Source: Acidobacteriota bacterium | GTDB taxonomy: Bacteria > Acidobacteriota > Terriglobia > Acidiferrales > UBA7541 | Assembly: GCA_003131985.1 (NCBI GenBank) | Contig: PKWH01000059.1 | Location: 4,292-12,612 of the forward strand | Length of the DNA: 8,321 nt | Reading direction: 5' to 3' | In this document: piece after piece, positions 1-5,640 of the stretch | Numbering within the stretch: position 1 is the stretch's first letter | Layout of the letters: every line of letters begins with the position of its first letter | The notes under the pieces: generated by a model | What the model was told of the DNA's origin: nothing | The model's database searches: none | Seen by the model: the letters and a program-made list of their open reading frames with translations, nothing else | Position numbers and translations under genes: made by a program

Positions 1-164
1 TCGACCGAATCGGCGGGGATTAGTTTGATGGCGGCTTTGGGAACTTGCTGTCCATCATAGTCGACGAGGAAGACGGAACTGAGTTCATTTCCGCCAACGA
101 ACTGGCCGAGACGGAATTTTCCGTCGACGACTTGGCCTATCTGTTTTGTGGCGGCCTCGGTCAT
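1..164 (-). CDS. Serine/threonine protein kinase, N-terminal fragment (runs off left edge)
   Basis: Only the first 54 residues are in the window; the gene continues beyond base 1. The start is the ATG at 164-162, preceded by a purine-rich GGGGGA (169-174) four bases upstream. The visible part reads as a Hanks-type kinase N-lobe: residues 10-35 form the first strands and ATP loop (LGQFVGGNELSSVFLVDY), and residues 44-47 are AAIK, where K47 would be the ATP-anchoring lysine of the VAIK motif. The nucleotide loop is unusual. Aligned on Val31, the canonical GxGxxG keeps only the first glycine (G24), with Asn26 and Ser29 at the other two positions. I recall similar GG-N/S-E loops followed by VFL and AAIKLIP in acidobacterial kinases, so this may be a subfamily trait. 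No catalytic loop or C-terminal domain is visible, so activity and localisation cannot be judged. It is separated from the upstream methyltransferase gene by about 310 bp and is probably a separate transcription unit. Confidence 0.75.
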   Translation of the reverse strand, partial: MTEAATKQIGQVVDGKFRLGQFVGGNELSSVFLVDYDGQQVPKAAIKLIPADSV

Positions 165-168
165 CTGA

Positions 169-174
169 TCCCCC
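169..174 (-). promoter_or_regulatory. Probable ribosome binding site of the kinase gene
   Basis: On the minus strand GGGGGA lies four bases before the ATG at 164. It is an imperfect Shine-Dalgarno sequence but the only purine-rich run near the start, and it supports the choice of this ATG. Confidence 0.4.
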
Positions 175-217
175 GCGTTTTTGCGAGCGCTGCACGGCAG
201 CGTGCTGCCCGAGCGCT

Positions 218-293
218 GGCGTTTCAGCTTCCAAGGAATGGAACTATATTACGCCTGAGAATGGACTCGGCGCGTCTTGCTGCGGCGTTTCAG
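218..293. repeat. 10-bp direct repeat GGCGTTTCAG, two copies 66 bp apart
   Basis: The exact sequence GGCGTTTCAG occurs at 218-227 and 284-293. The two copies bracket the AT-rich TAATATAGTT on the minus strand (242-251), the best -10-like sequence upstream of the kinase gene. They could be paired regulator sites, but a 10-bp match in a GC-rich intergenic stretch may be chance. Confidence 0.35.
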
Positions 294-310
294 GCTGGGT
301 AGGTGCCGGC

Positions 311-353
311 TGCAAGAGGGCCGAGGTTTTCCCGTACTCCACTCCCTCTTGCA
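311..353. repeat. Perfect 10-bp inverted repeat, TGCAAGAGGG-N23-CCCTCTTGCA
   Basis: The arms at 311-320 and 344-353 are exact reverse complements across all 10 bases, with a 23-base spacer. Transcribed on either strand it could form a stem of 10 pairs. There is no following U-run on either strand, so it does not look like an ordinary intrinsic terminator. It lies between two minus-strand genes, about 120 bases after the methyltransferase stop and about 150 bases before the kinase start. It could be an operator with widely spaced half-sites, an mRNA-stabilising hairpin or part of a leader. The right arm also has a competing partner, TGCAA at 362-366. Confidence 0.55.
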
Positions 354-403
354 ATACATTGTGCAACATTCAGGTTCTGGCAGCGTGAAAAACTAATTTG
401 TGC

Positions 404-419
404 GGTGCCTAATGGCACC
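404..419 (-). terminator. Short hairpin GGTGCC-TAAT-GGCACC, possible weak terminator of the methyltransferase operon
   Basis: A perfect 6-bp inverted repeat with a 4-base loop starts about 55 bases past the methyltransferase stop. On the minus strand it is followed, after several bases, by ATTAGTTTTT (388-397). The U-run is not directly adjacent to the stem, so termination is only a possibility. The same palindrome could instead be a protein-binding site. Confidence 0.3.
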
Positions 420-474
420 ACTCGAAGATCCAGCGAACCGGGCGCGGCAGAATGCATGAGTTGGCGTGATGTTC

Positions 475-1137
475 TTAGAACAGGAAGGGGACGAGGGCCC
501 AAGTGTCACGGCGATAGGCTTCGTGATCGGCGCCGAAGGTTTCGGCCATGGCGCGTTCTTCCATACGGATTTTGCGCCAGTACGCCAGAGCCACGATCAC
601 GAGCGCGATGGGCGCGTGAATCTCTCCGGAGACGATGGCTGTTCCGCAATACATTCCGAGCACTGCGGTGTAAATGGGATGGCGAATGAGCCGGTAAGGA
701 CCTGAGCGGACTAGTTGATGGCCCGCGGCGATGCGGACCTCGCCGCTCCAGTTGGTGCCGAGGTGGCGTCGCGCCCAGACGGCGAGGAGAATGAAAGCGG
801 CTTCGATCAGCAGGCCGACGGCGACGACGAAATGGTTGGCGGGCAGAAAACGCCGCGTCAAGCCCGGAACAGGAAAGATGAGCAAGAGGACGCCTCCGTT
901 GACCAAAGCGAGATGCAGTCCGCGCGACCACTTGGATTCCGAGGACTTTGTTGGCTTGCTGTCTTTTGCGGCAATGCTCCAGTAAATGGAGAAGAGACAC
1001 AAGAGCGCCACGGCCAGCAACATCCCTCGCGGAAATTGCAAGTGTGACCTAACCGACGGTGGTATGTGCCGGGAGACGAACACCCCGGTAATTACAACTG
1101 CTCCCAGCTTCAGCGGAACCCTCATCGCCCTTGTCAT
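475..1137 (-). CDS. Isoprenylcysteine carboxyl methyltransferase (ICMT)-like integral membrane methyltransferase
   Basis: A 220-residue polytopic membrane protein. Hydrophobic segments lie near residues 9-22, 39-56, 74-91, 102-121, 154-169 and 175-187. The C-terminal part carries the ICMT/PEMT-type SAM-binding signature: GPYRLIRHPIY at 146-156 (His153-Pro154), then RMEERAM (191-197, Glu193-Glu194) and a conserved-looking tail with FGADHEAYRRDTW. These families transfer a methyl group from S-adenosylmethionine to a lipid, prenyl or small-molecule acceptor in the membrane; bacterial members mostly have unknown acceptors, so the substrate is not predicted. An in-frame ATG lies 11 codons upstream (1170), but the ATG at 1137 has AGGAGG five bases before it and is the better start. 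The gene is last in the minus-strand cluster, 88 bp after the S33 hydrolase gene with no clear terminator between them, so co-transcription is likely. Confidence 0.85.
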   Translation of the reverse strand: MTRAMRVPLKLGAVVITGVFVSRHIPPSVRSHLQFPRGMLLAVALLCLFSIYWSIAAKDSKPTKSSESKWSRGLHLALVNGGVLLLIFPVPGLTRRFLPANHFVVAVGLLIEAAFILLAVWARRHLGTNWSGEVRIAAGHQLVRSGPYRLIRHPIYTAVLGMYCGTAIVSGEIHAPIALVIVALAYWRKIRMEERAMAETFGADHEAYRRDTWALVPFLF

Positions 1138-1142
1138 GCCGT

Positions 1143-1148
1143 CCTCCT
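1143..1148 (-). promoter_or_regulatory. Ribosome binding site AGGAGG fixing the methyltransferase start
   Basis: A perfect AGGAGG on the minus strand sits five bases upstream of the ATG at 1137. It lies inside the longer reading that would start at 1170, so it argues for the shorter 220-residue protein. Confidence 0.8.
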
Positions 1149-1225
1149 CGCGCTGTGACGCGCCGAGCATCAGCGGCGGGGCGCCACAGGCCGCCGGATT
1201 TAGCAGCGTCGTCCCAAGCCAATCT

Positions 1226-3088
1226 CTAATGGTTTGCTTTCTGGCGAAGCTGATCGATTTGCGCCTGCGTCAGAAACGGAGGGAGATGGATCTGGTCCGC
1301 GCAAGAAATGTTGAGACCCGCCGCCGAACCTTGCGCCACAAATTCGGAAATGAGCCCGTCGATGCATGGGGAACCGGTGCCATGTGTTCCTTCTTTCACT
1401 ACGACGACGCGGCTGTTACTCAGATCTTTCGCGGCTTGCGCCGATGCTTCAGGCGGTGTGGCGGGATCGAGCGCGCCGGAAATCAGCAGCGCAGGGACAG
1501 CCGAGCGTATCGGCGCGTAGTAATCCTTGGGAATCGCGCCCTGAACCCAATCACCGCACGCTTTTTGGTACGCGCGCACCTGGGAGTCGCCCAAGTAAGT
1601 GCCGGTGGTGTCGCGCCGAATCATTGCTTCGGTCGTCCCGGGAATATCTTCCGCACAGATGACGGAAAGACTCATGCCGCGATCTATCTGCTTATCAATT
1701 GCGTTCCTCACCTGGATTACCGCGGATCCGTAAATACTCCAATCGTCCTGATAGGCGCGATGAATCATGTAGGGAAACTCGCTGATGATTCCCGGAATGT
1801 ACAGCAGCGGCCGGAGGGCGGCGACAAACATGCCGCGCGTGAGCGTGACTGGCTGCGTTCCTGCGGCTCCGTTATCTACTTCAAAGTGCGCGGGAGTTTT
1901 CTCCAGGCGGTCGACGATCTCTTGAAACTCTTTCTTCAGGTTGGGGAAATCTTTGCGGCAGGCGTCGTCGGCAGCGCAACGAGCGATCAATTGATCGATC
2001 GAGCCTTGCGTCGTCTTGGGGAACGCCAGAGGAATTCGGTACTGGGGCGGAGCTACTCCCTCCATCGCGATGGTGCGAACGTGATCTCCGTGTCGCCGCA
2101 GGTACACGAGAGCTGCGCGCGTGCCGTAAGAGCCGCCGAAAAGGTTGATCTTGTCGTAGCCCATGGCTTGGCGCACGTCGTCGAGGTCGTCCGCGAAAAT
2201 GGAGGTGGTGTAGTGCGTGAGGTCCGCCTTTTTTTCAAGGTCGCTGCGGCAGGCGCGCACTTTTTCCGCAACCATGGATTCGCCGATCATTTCCTGTGCG
2301 ATTTTTGGATCGCGCAGCTCGCACGCCAACGGATTCGACGCGCCCGTGCCGCGCTGGTCCACCAGCACCACATCACGCTGCTGCCGTATCTTTGTGGTGT
2401 AACCGGTCAGCGGATAGGCGTCTACGGCGCTCTGGCCCGGGCCGCCGGCGAGAGCGAACCAAGGGTCAGCCGCGGGCTTATCGGAAATTGCCGGCAACAC
2501 GATGATGTTCAACGCGATCTTGCGTCCGCTCTGCGACCGCCGGTTTTCGTACACTTCATACTTTCCGCACAGGCCTTCCGTGTTGCCGTCAACCGTGCGG
2601 CATGGCTGGAGCGGAACGCTTCCCATAGTTCTTGGTTTGAGCGTGGGCATATCGGCGTTCGCACCGGGACGGTGGAATGAGAGGGCGATGGAATTGCCGC
2701 CCTGCTGCCACGTTCCGACCAACTCGCTTCCGTCTTCATTGAGTTTTCCTTCGTAAACCGCGGCGATGCTTTTCAGCTCCAGCCGCAAGCCGGTGCTTGG
2801 CGCGAAGGAAACTGCGTCAATGGGGATGGTGAGGTTGCCCTGATCCACGCTGGTAAGTTTGCCGGTAAGAGTGCCGTCGGCTGCCTGCTCGATCTTCACG
2901 ATCAAACGAAGACGCGCCACCATTCCTTGCCACTCGCCGGTAACGCTGTGGGCGTCGGCGGTTTGCGCCTGAGTGGTTGGGGCCGCTGGATTTGCCTGAG
3001 GATAGGGCTGAGCTGCCGCGCTCGACAGCGAAGCTCCGACTAGCAGCATGAGCAGGATTAAGGCATATCGTTCCCATCGCGATCTCAT
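1226..3088 (-). CDS. Secreted alpha/beta hydrolase, peptidase family S33 (tripeptidyl aminopeptidase-like)
   Basis: A 620-residue exported serine hydrolase. Residues 1-26 form a signal peptide: RSRWER, a hydrophobic core (ALILLMLLVGAS), then an SSAAAQ cleavage region. Residues about 48-140 are a separate beta-rich domain with GEWQG, LTGKLTSVDQG and GTWQQGG, of the kind often fused to such hydrolases in acidobacteria and Bacteroidetes. The hydrolase domain begins near residue 160. It has GGPG (215-218, oxyanion region), VDQRGTGAS (243-251), the nucleophile elbow GGSYG (Ser320), the acid in LISGALDP (Asp541) and the histidine in EGTHG (His569), giving a complete triad. Ten cysteines in the mature part fit disulfides in an exported protein. 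Family members release N-terminal residues or short peptides, often next to proline; the substrate here is unknown. The ATG at 3088 has AGAGGAG seven bases upstream (3096-3102) and directly precedes the signal peptide, so it is preferred to the ATG at 3154. The gene lies 40 bp after the membrane-protein gene. Confidence 0.9.
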   Translation of the reverse strand: MRSRWERYALILLMLLVGASLSSAAAQPYPQANPAAPTTQAQTADAHSVTGEWQGMVARLRLIVKIEQAADGTLTGKLTSVDQGNLTIPIDAVSFAPSTGLRLELKSIAAVYEGKLNEDGSELVGTWQQGGNSIALSFHRPGANADMPTLKPRTMGSVPLQPCRTVDGNTEGLCGKYEVYENRRSQSGRKIALNIIVLPAISDKPAADPWFALAGGPGQSAVDAYPLTGYTTKIRQQRDVVLVDQRGTGASNPLACELRDPKIAQEMIGESMVAEKVRACRSDLEKKADLTHYTTSIFADDLDDVRQAMGYDKINLFGGSYGTRAALVYLRRHGDHVRTIAMEGVAPPQYRIPLAFPKTTQGSIDQLIARCAADDACRKDFPNLKKEFQEIVDRLEKTPAHFEVDNGAAGTQPVTLTRGMFVAALRPLLYIPGIISEFPYMIHRAYQDDWSIYGSAVIQVRNAIDKQIDRGMSLSVICAEDIPGTTEAMIRRDTTGTYLGDSQVRAYQKACGDWVQGAIPKDYYAPIRSAVPALLISGALDPATPPEASAQAAKDLSNSRVVVVKEGTHGTGSPCIDGLISEFVAQGSAAGLNISCADQIHLPPFLTQAQIDQLRQKANH

Positions 3089-3095
3089 CGAATTT

Positions 3096-3102
3096 CTCCT
3101 CT
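3096..3102 (-). promoter_or_regulatory. Ribosome binding site AGAGGAG fixing the hydrolase start
   Basis: This purine-rich sequence on the minus strand lies seven bases upstream of the ATG at 3088. It removes 22 non-signal-like residues from the longest possible reading and puts the signal peptide at the N-terminus. Confidence 0.7.
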
Positions 3103-3128
3103 CCGATCTTTTTTCCAGAATTTGTTCG

Positions 3129-4190
3129 CTAACGGCCCATTCGCAACAAGGCAAACAGCACTACCAAGCCGGCCAAGTAAGCTGCGCCGAGATGGGCGAG
3201 CGTATTCGCCAGATTTAGTGAATAACCATGCGCGCCCTTCAGTATTAGCATTGGCGCGGAAGGCTGGTAGCACACCGGCCATCTCGCGATATCTGACTCA
3301 TGCAGGAAGTCCGGCATCCTCACGGGACGCGCGCGCAATGCCACCGTCACTAGCTGCTTTCTCTTGATTTCCACCAAAAAGGTGCCTACTACGGTGATCA
3401 CCAGCCAGGCTGCGAGCCAGATGCGCGATACGCGATTAAACTCGGCCGGAGATATCCTTATCACGATCGACCAGAAAACGATTCCCGCGGCCACAAAAGC
3501 GCGGTACCAATCGCACATTTTGAGGTAGTACTTGCGAGTTTCTTCGCGCGCTTCCATGTGCTCGGTCGCTTGCGTTTGCGGAACCGGAGTGCGCCACGCC
3601 AGCACCACACTCTTCACGAACAGCATGCCCACCTGCAAGTAAAGATAAAACGCAGGCACCGCAAATACCACGCGCCAATTTTGGTGCTGCGGGTCCGCAA
3701 AGTAGTGGCGGAACAGCAACGCAAGAGCAACGATGTTGGCGAGCGCCAAGGCCCATTCCACTTTGGGATTGGCATAATCGCGCAGCCGTCGGGGCGTCAG
3801 CGACAAAGCCATCGAATCCACAGGCTGCTCGGTCTCCGGGACCGCAATAGGCCGCGCCTCCCGTTCCGCTTTGTCCACAGAGTACACGTGATTGATGTGG
3901 ATCAGGACCGCCTGCGCAATCAAAAGCCAAGGCGCGTAGTCAAGGTAACTGGGGGTGAAAATGGCCACGGTAATCGGGATGTCCAGCACGAAGGGAATGA
4001 GCATCCGCATCCAGTAACGGTACAGAATCTTTTTGCCCGCGCCGGTGTAAAAGTCCGGTTGCACGTGAACGTTGAAAAACCATTCCGGCCCGCGCAGAAG
4101 CGGCTGGCGTCCGCGCCGGACGCAGCCCCTGATACGGACCACCCAAAAGAAAATGTAAAAGAGTACGAGGTACTCGGTGGCTGTGTGCAT
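3129..4190 (-). CDS. Polytopic membrane protein of unknown function, with DUF5808-like C-terminal motif
   Basis: A 353-residue protein that I do not recognise as a named gene. Hydrophobic segments lie near residues 6-20, 63-79, 86-101, 147-161, 174-192, 231-245, 257-273 and 334-349, suggesting seven or eight membrane spans. A long hydrophilic loop with acidic and proline residues lies at 103-143. Near the C-terminus, residues 304-329 contain W-P-V-C-Y-Q-P-x-A-P and then K-G-x-H-G-Y-S-L-N-L-A-N. From memory this resembles the short DUF5808-type signature (YxNPxDP, KRxGxGxTLNF), often found in membrane proteins encoded next to YtrA-type GntR regulators. The ATG at 4190 shares its A with the last base of the repressor's TGA, and AGAGGA lies eight bases upstream, inside the repressor gene. 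A GTG at 4193 would add one residue. This tight coupling suggests the protein is a main target of, or acts with, the repressor. No catalytic motif is visible. Confidence 0.8.
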   Translation of the reverse strand: MHTATEYLVLFYIFFWVVRIRGCVRRGRQPLLRGPEWFFNVHVQPDFYTGAGKKILYRYWMRMLIPFVLDIPITVAIFTPSYLDYAPWLLIAQAVLIHINHVYSVDKAEREARPIAVPETEQPVDSMALSLTPRRLRDYANPKVEWALALANIVALALLFRHYFADPQHQNWRVVFAVPAFYLYLQVGMLFVKSVVLAWRTPVPQTQATEHMEAREETRKYYLKMCDWYRAFVAAGIVFWSIVIRISPAEFNRVSRIWLAAWLVITVVGTFLVEIKRKQLVTVALRARPVRMPDFLHESDIARWPVCYQPSAPMLILKGAHGYSLNLANTLAHLGAAYLAGLVVLFALLRMGR

Positions 4191-4570
4191 CACTTATTTC
4201 CTCTCCCCACTGTGCGCAGTTCTCGTATCACCATGCTTAGAATCTTGGTCGAGGACAATCCCGCCAGGACCAACTCCGTTAGCGCTGTGCGCAAGGGCCG
4301 CCGGAGATCGTCCGGGCTGCGTTCGGTGGTTGTGCTCGATGCAACGACCGAACCGGATCCGTGCTTGATGACGATTAACCCGTCTTTCTGTAACTCGCGA
4401 TAGGCGATTGCGATGGTGTTGAGGTTGACGCCCAAGTCCGCCGCCAACTGGCGGACGGGCGGCAGAGGGGCGCCCTGGGGCAATTTGCCACGCGCGATCA
4501 GTTCCTTGATGCCATCGGCAACCTGCTGATAGATGGGGCGCGGGTCGTTGGTATTGATGGTCAGGAACAT
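4190..4570 (-). CDS. GntR-family transcriptional repressor, YtrA subfamily
   Basis: A 126-residue DNA-binding protein. Residues about 10-78 form the GntR winged helix: PIYQQVADGIKELIARGKL (helix 1), PPVRQLAADLGVNLNTIAIAYREL (helix-turn-helix) and DGLIVIKHGSGSVV (the wing). The remaining 48 residues are too short for the large effector domains of the FadR or HutC types and match the small helical dimerisation tail of YtrA-type regulators. Such proteins typically repress their own operon, which often encodes membrane proteins or ABC transporters, and are relieved by envelope-active compounds. That role is inferred here. The start at 4570 lies about 10 bp from a perfect palindrome covering the predicted -10 box and has no Shine-Dalgarno sequence, so translation may be nearly leaderless. 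Its TGA (4192-4190) overlaps the ATG of the membrane-protein gene by one base. Confidence 0.9.
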   Translation of the reverse strand: MFLTINTNDPRPIYQQVADGIKELIARGKLPQGAPLPPVRQLAADLGVNLNTIAIAYRELQKDGLIVIKHGSGSVVASSTTTERSPDDLRRPLRTALTELVLAGLSSTKILSMVIRELRTVGRGNK

Positions 4571-4578
4571 TGCAATGT
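4567..4578. repeat. 12-bp perfect palindrome ACATTGCAATGT over the repressor start codon
   Basis: The sequence equals its own reverse complement and includes the ATG of the repressor gene (4570-4568). Its centre is about 19.5 bp, close to two helical turns, from the centre of the larger palindrome at 4581-4603. It could be a second, weaker operator half-set or an RNA element at the very 5' end of the transcript. Confidence 0.4.
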
Positions 4579-4580
4579 AC

Positions 4581-4603
4581 TGTGTATGTATACTGCATAC
4601 ACA
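4581..4603 (-). promoter_or_regulatory. Predicted GntR operator, TGTGTATG-N7-CATACACA
   Basis: The two 8-base arms (4581-4588 and 4596-4603) are exact reverse complements with a 7-base spacer. The site lies 10 bp upstream of the YtrA-type repressor gene and covers the predicted -10 box. GntR-family sites are commonly palindromes with GT and AC at the outer positions, and YtrA-type sites often contain GTGTA/TACAC arms, which fits. This is most simply an autorepression operator. Confidence 0.75.
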
Positions 4604-4616
4604 TTCAAGAGGTCAA
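4587..4616 (-). promoter_or_regulatory. Predicted sigma70-type promoter of the GntR operon
   Basis: On the minus strand TTGACC (4616-4611) is followed after 18 bp by TATACA (4592-4587). Transcription would start near 4580-4579, about 10 nt before the repressor ATG. Repressor bound to the 4581-4603 palindrome would block the -10 box directly. Confidence 0.55.
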
Positions 4617-4884
4617 GAAGAAATGCGTGCGAAATTCAAGCTCCGCCGGCGTTGAGGCGATCCCGCTTCTGTTCCACAAAGTAAGACTCAAGAACAAAAT
4701 GGAGCGGGCCGGCGGCAATTACTTGCAGAGGCGAAGGGCTAGTCTCCAGTTCGATACACGGATTTCAGAATATTGCTGCAAAGTGGGGCGAGATGGAGGA
4801 TTTTGTTGGGTCGCCACCTGGAACTCAGAGCCTGGAGCGATACAGAAAGCGGATTAAAGCGTAGATCTGCGTCGAGAGAGGGCA
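4604..4884. other. Divergent intergenic region between the GntR operon and the kinase pair
   Basis: These 281 bases hold the -35 side of the GntR operon promoter at the left and should hold the promoter of the plus-strand kinase pair, for which I find no convincing -35/-10 pair. A short plus-strand reading (4793-4864, 23 residues, ending in LERYRKRIKA) has an ATG preceded by a G-rich run. Its frame is open without a start back to 4685. It could be a small peptide or a gene remnant, but nothing in it is recognisable and I do not call it a gene. Confidence 0.4.
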
Positions 4885-5640
4885 ATGGAAATTACTCCGG
4901 GCAGCCGATTTGGAACTTTCGAAGTGCTTCTTCCCGTGCGATCACTGGGGCGGGAAACTCAGCAGCACCGCGACGATGGATTTCCGGGACGATTGTTTAT
5001 CGTTGAAGGGATCGACGGGTCGGGAAAATCCACACAACTAAGCCTGCTGCATAAATGGCTGGAGTCAAAAGGGTATGGAGTGGTGTTCAGCGAGTGGAAT
5101 TCTTCGCCGCTGGTGAAGGACACGACGAAATTCGGCAAGAAAAAGAAGATGCTGACGGCGGCGACGTTTTCGTTGATTCACGCCACGGATTTTGCGGACA
5201 GGACGGAGAAGAGCATTCTGCCGCTGCTGAAAGCTGGGGCGGTGGTGTTGTGCGACCGCTACATCTATACGGCGTTTGCGCGAGATGTGGCTCGCGGAAT
5301 GGACCGCGAATGGGTACGCGAGCTTTACGGGTTTGCAGTCAAGCCGACGGTGGCATTTTATTTTCGCGTGCCGCTGGAGACGGCCATTGGGCGGCTGATG
5401 GACGGGCGCGATGAACTGAAATATTACGAAGCGGGGATGGACTTGGGCTTGAGCGACGATCCTGAAGAAAGTTTCCGGCTCTTTCAAGGCTTGATACTGA
5501 AGGAATACGAAAAAATGATTTCCGAGTTTGGCTTGACAGTGATCGACGCCACTTTGCCGATTGAGGTGCAGCAAACCCAAGTGAGACAAATCGTAAAAAC
5601 ACAACTTGAGAAAGCCGCGAACGTGAGGGTGCAACGATGA
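4885..5640 (+). CDS. Thymidylate kinase-like P-loop nucleotide kinase, paralogue 1 (intact Walker A)
   Basis: A 251-residue protein with the thymidylate kinase fold, which in canonical enzymes phosphorylates dTMP to dTDP with ATP in the cytoplasm. The Walker A loop is EGIDGSGKST at residues 41-50 (Lys48 present). Other landmarks are HATDFADRTE (99-108), the DR(Y) motif LCDRYIYTAFARD (122-134, Asp124-Arg125) and a LID-like GRDELKYYEAGMD (174-186). The EPGGT loop that binds the nucleoside monophosphate in typical enzymes is replaced by SEWNSSPLVKDTT (69-81), and a KKKK run follows at 85-88, so the substrate may not be dTMP. An N-terminal extension of about 35 residues precedes the first strand. 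No alternative start lies between it and the P-loop except a TTG too close to the motif, and GAGAGAGG precedes the ATG. The stop overlaps the start of the next gene (ATGA), so the two products are likely made together. Confidence 0.85.
   Translation: MEITPGSRFGTFEVLLPVRSLGRETQQHRDDGFPGRLFIVEGIDGSGKSTQLSLLHKWLESKGYGVVFSEWNSSPLVKDTTKFGKKKKMLTAATFSLIHATDFADRTEKSILPLLKAGAVVLCDRYIYTAFARDVARGMDREWVRELYGFAVKPTVAFYFRVPLETAIGRLMDGRDELKYYEAGMDLGLSDDPEESFRLFQGLILKEYEKMISEFGLTVIDATLPIEVQQTQVRQIVKTQLEKAANVRVQR

Larger units (their letters stand above)
165..474. other. Non-coding stretch between methyltransferase and kinase genes
   Basis: No frame here gives a protein with recognisable features or a good ribosome binding site. 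The stretch holds the 3' flank of the methyltransferase gene and should hold the kinase promoter, both on the minus strand. A TAATATAGTT sequence on the minus strand (242-251) could be a -10 element, but I see no acceptable -35 at 16-18 bp. The structured elements in it are listed separately: a long inverted repeat (311-353), a short hairpin (404-419) and a direct repeat (218-227, 284-293). Confidence 0.5.

Noticed and set aside
1160..1225. GC-rich partial dyad (GGCGG...CCGCC) between the hydrolase and methyltransferase genes as a terminator
   Set aside because: The stem is short, the loop has mispairs and there is no U-run. The methyltransferase has its own strong ribosome binding site but no clear promoter, so read-through is more likely.
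986..2680. A 564-residue open frame on the plus strand
   Set aside because: It lies antisense to the S33 hydrolase gene, whose full catalytic triad and signal peptide are convincing. The plus-strand translation is Arg/Ala/His-rich without domain motifs, typical of a shadow frame in GC-rich DNA.
3558..4403. A 281-residue open frame on the plus strand
   Set aside because: It is antisense to the membrane-protein and repressor genes and very rich in Arg, His and Pro, with no recognisable motif or ribosome binding site.
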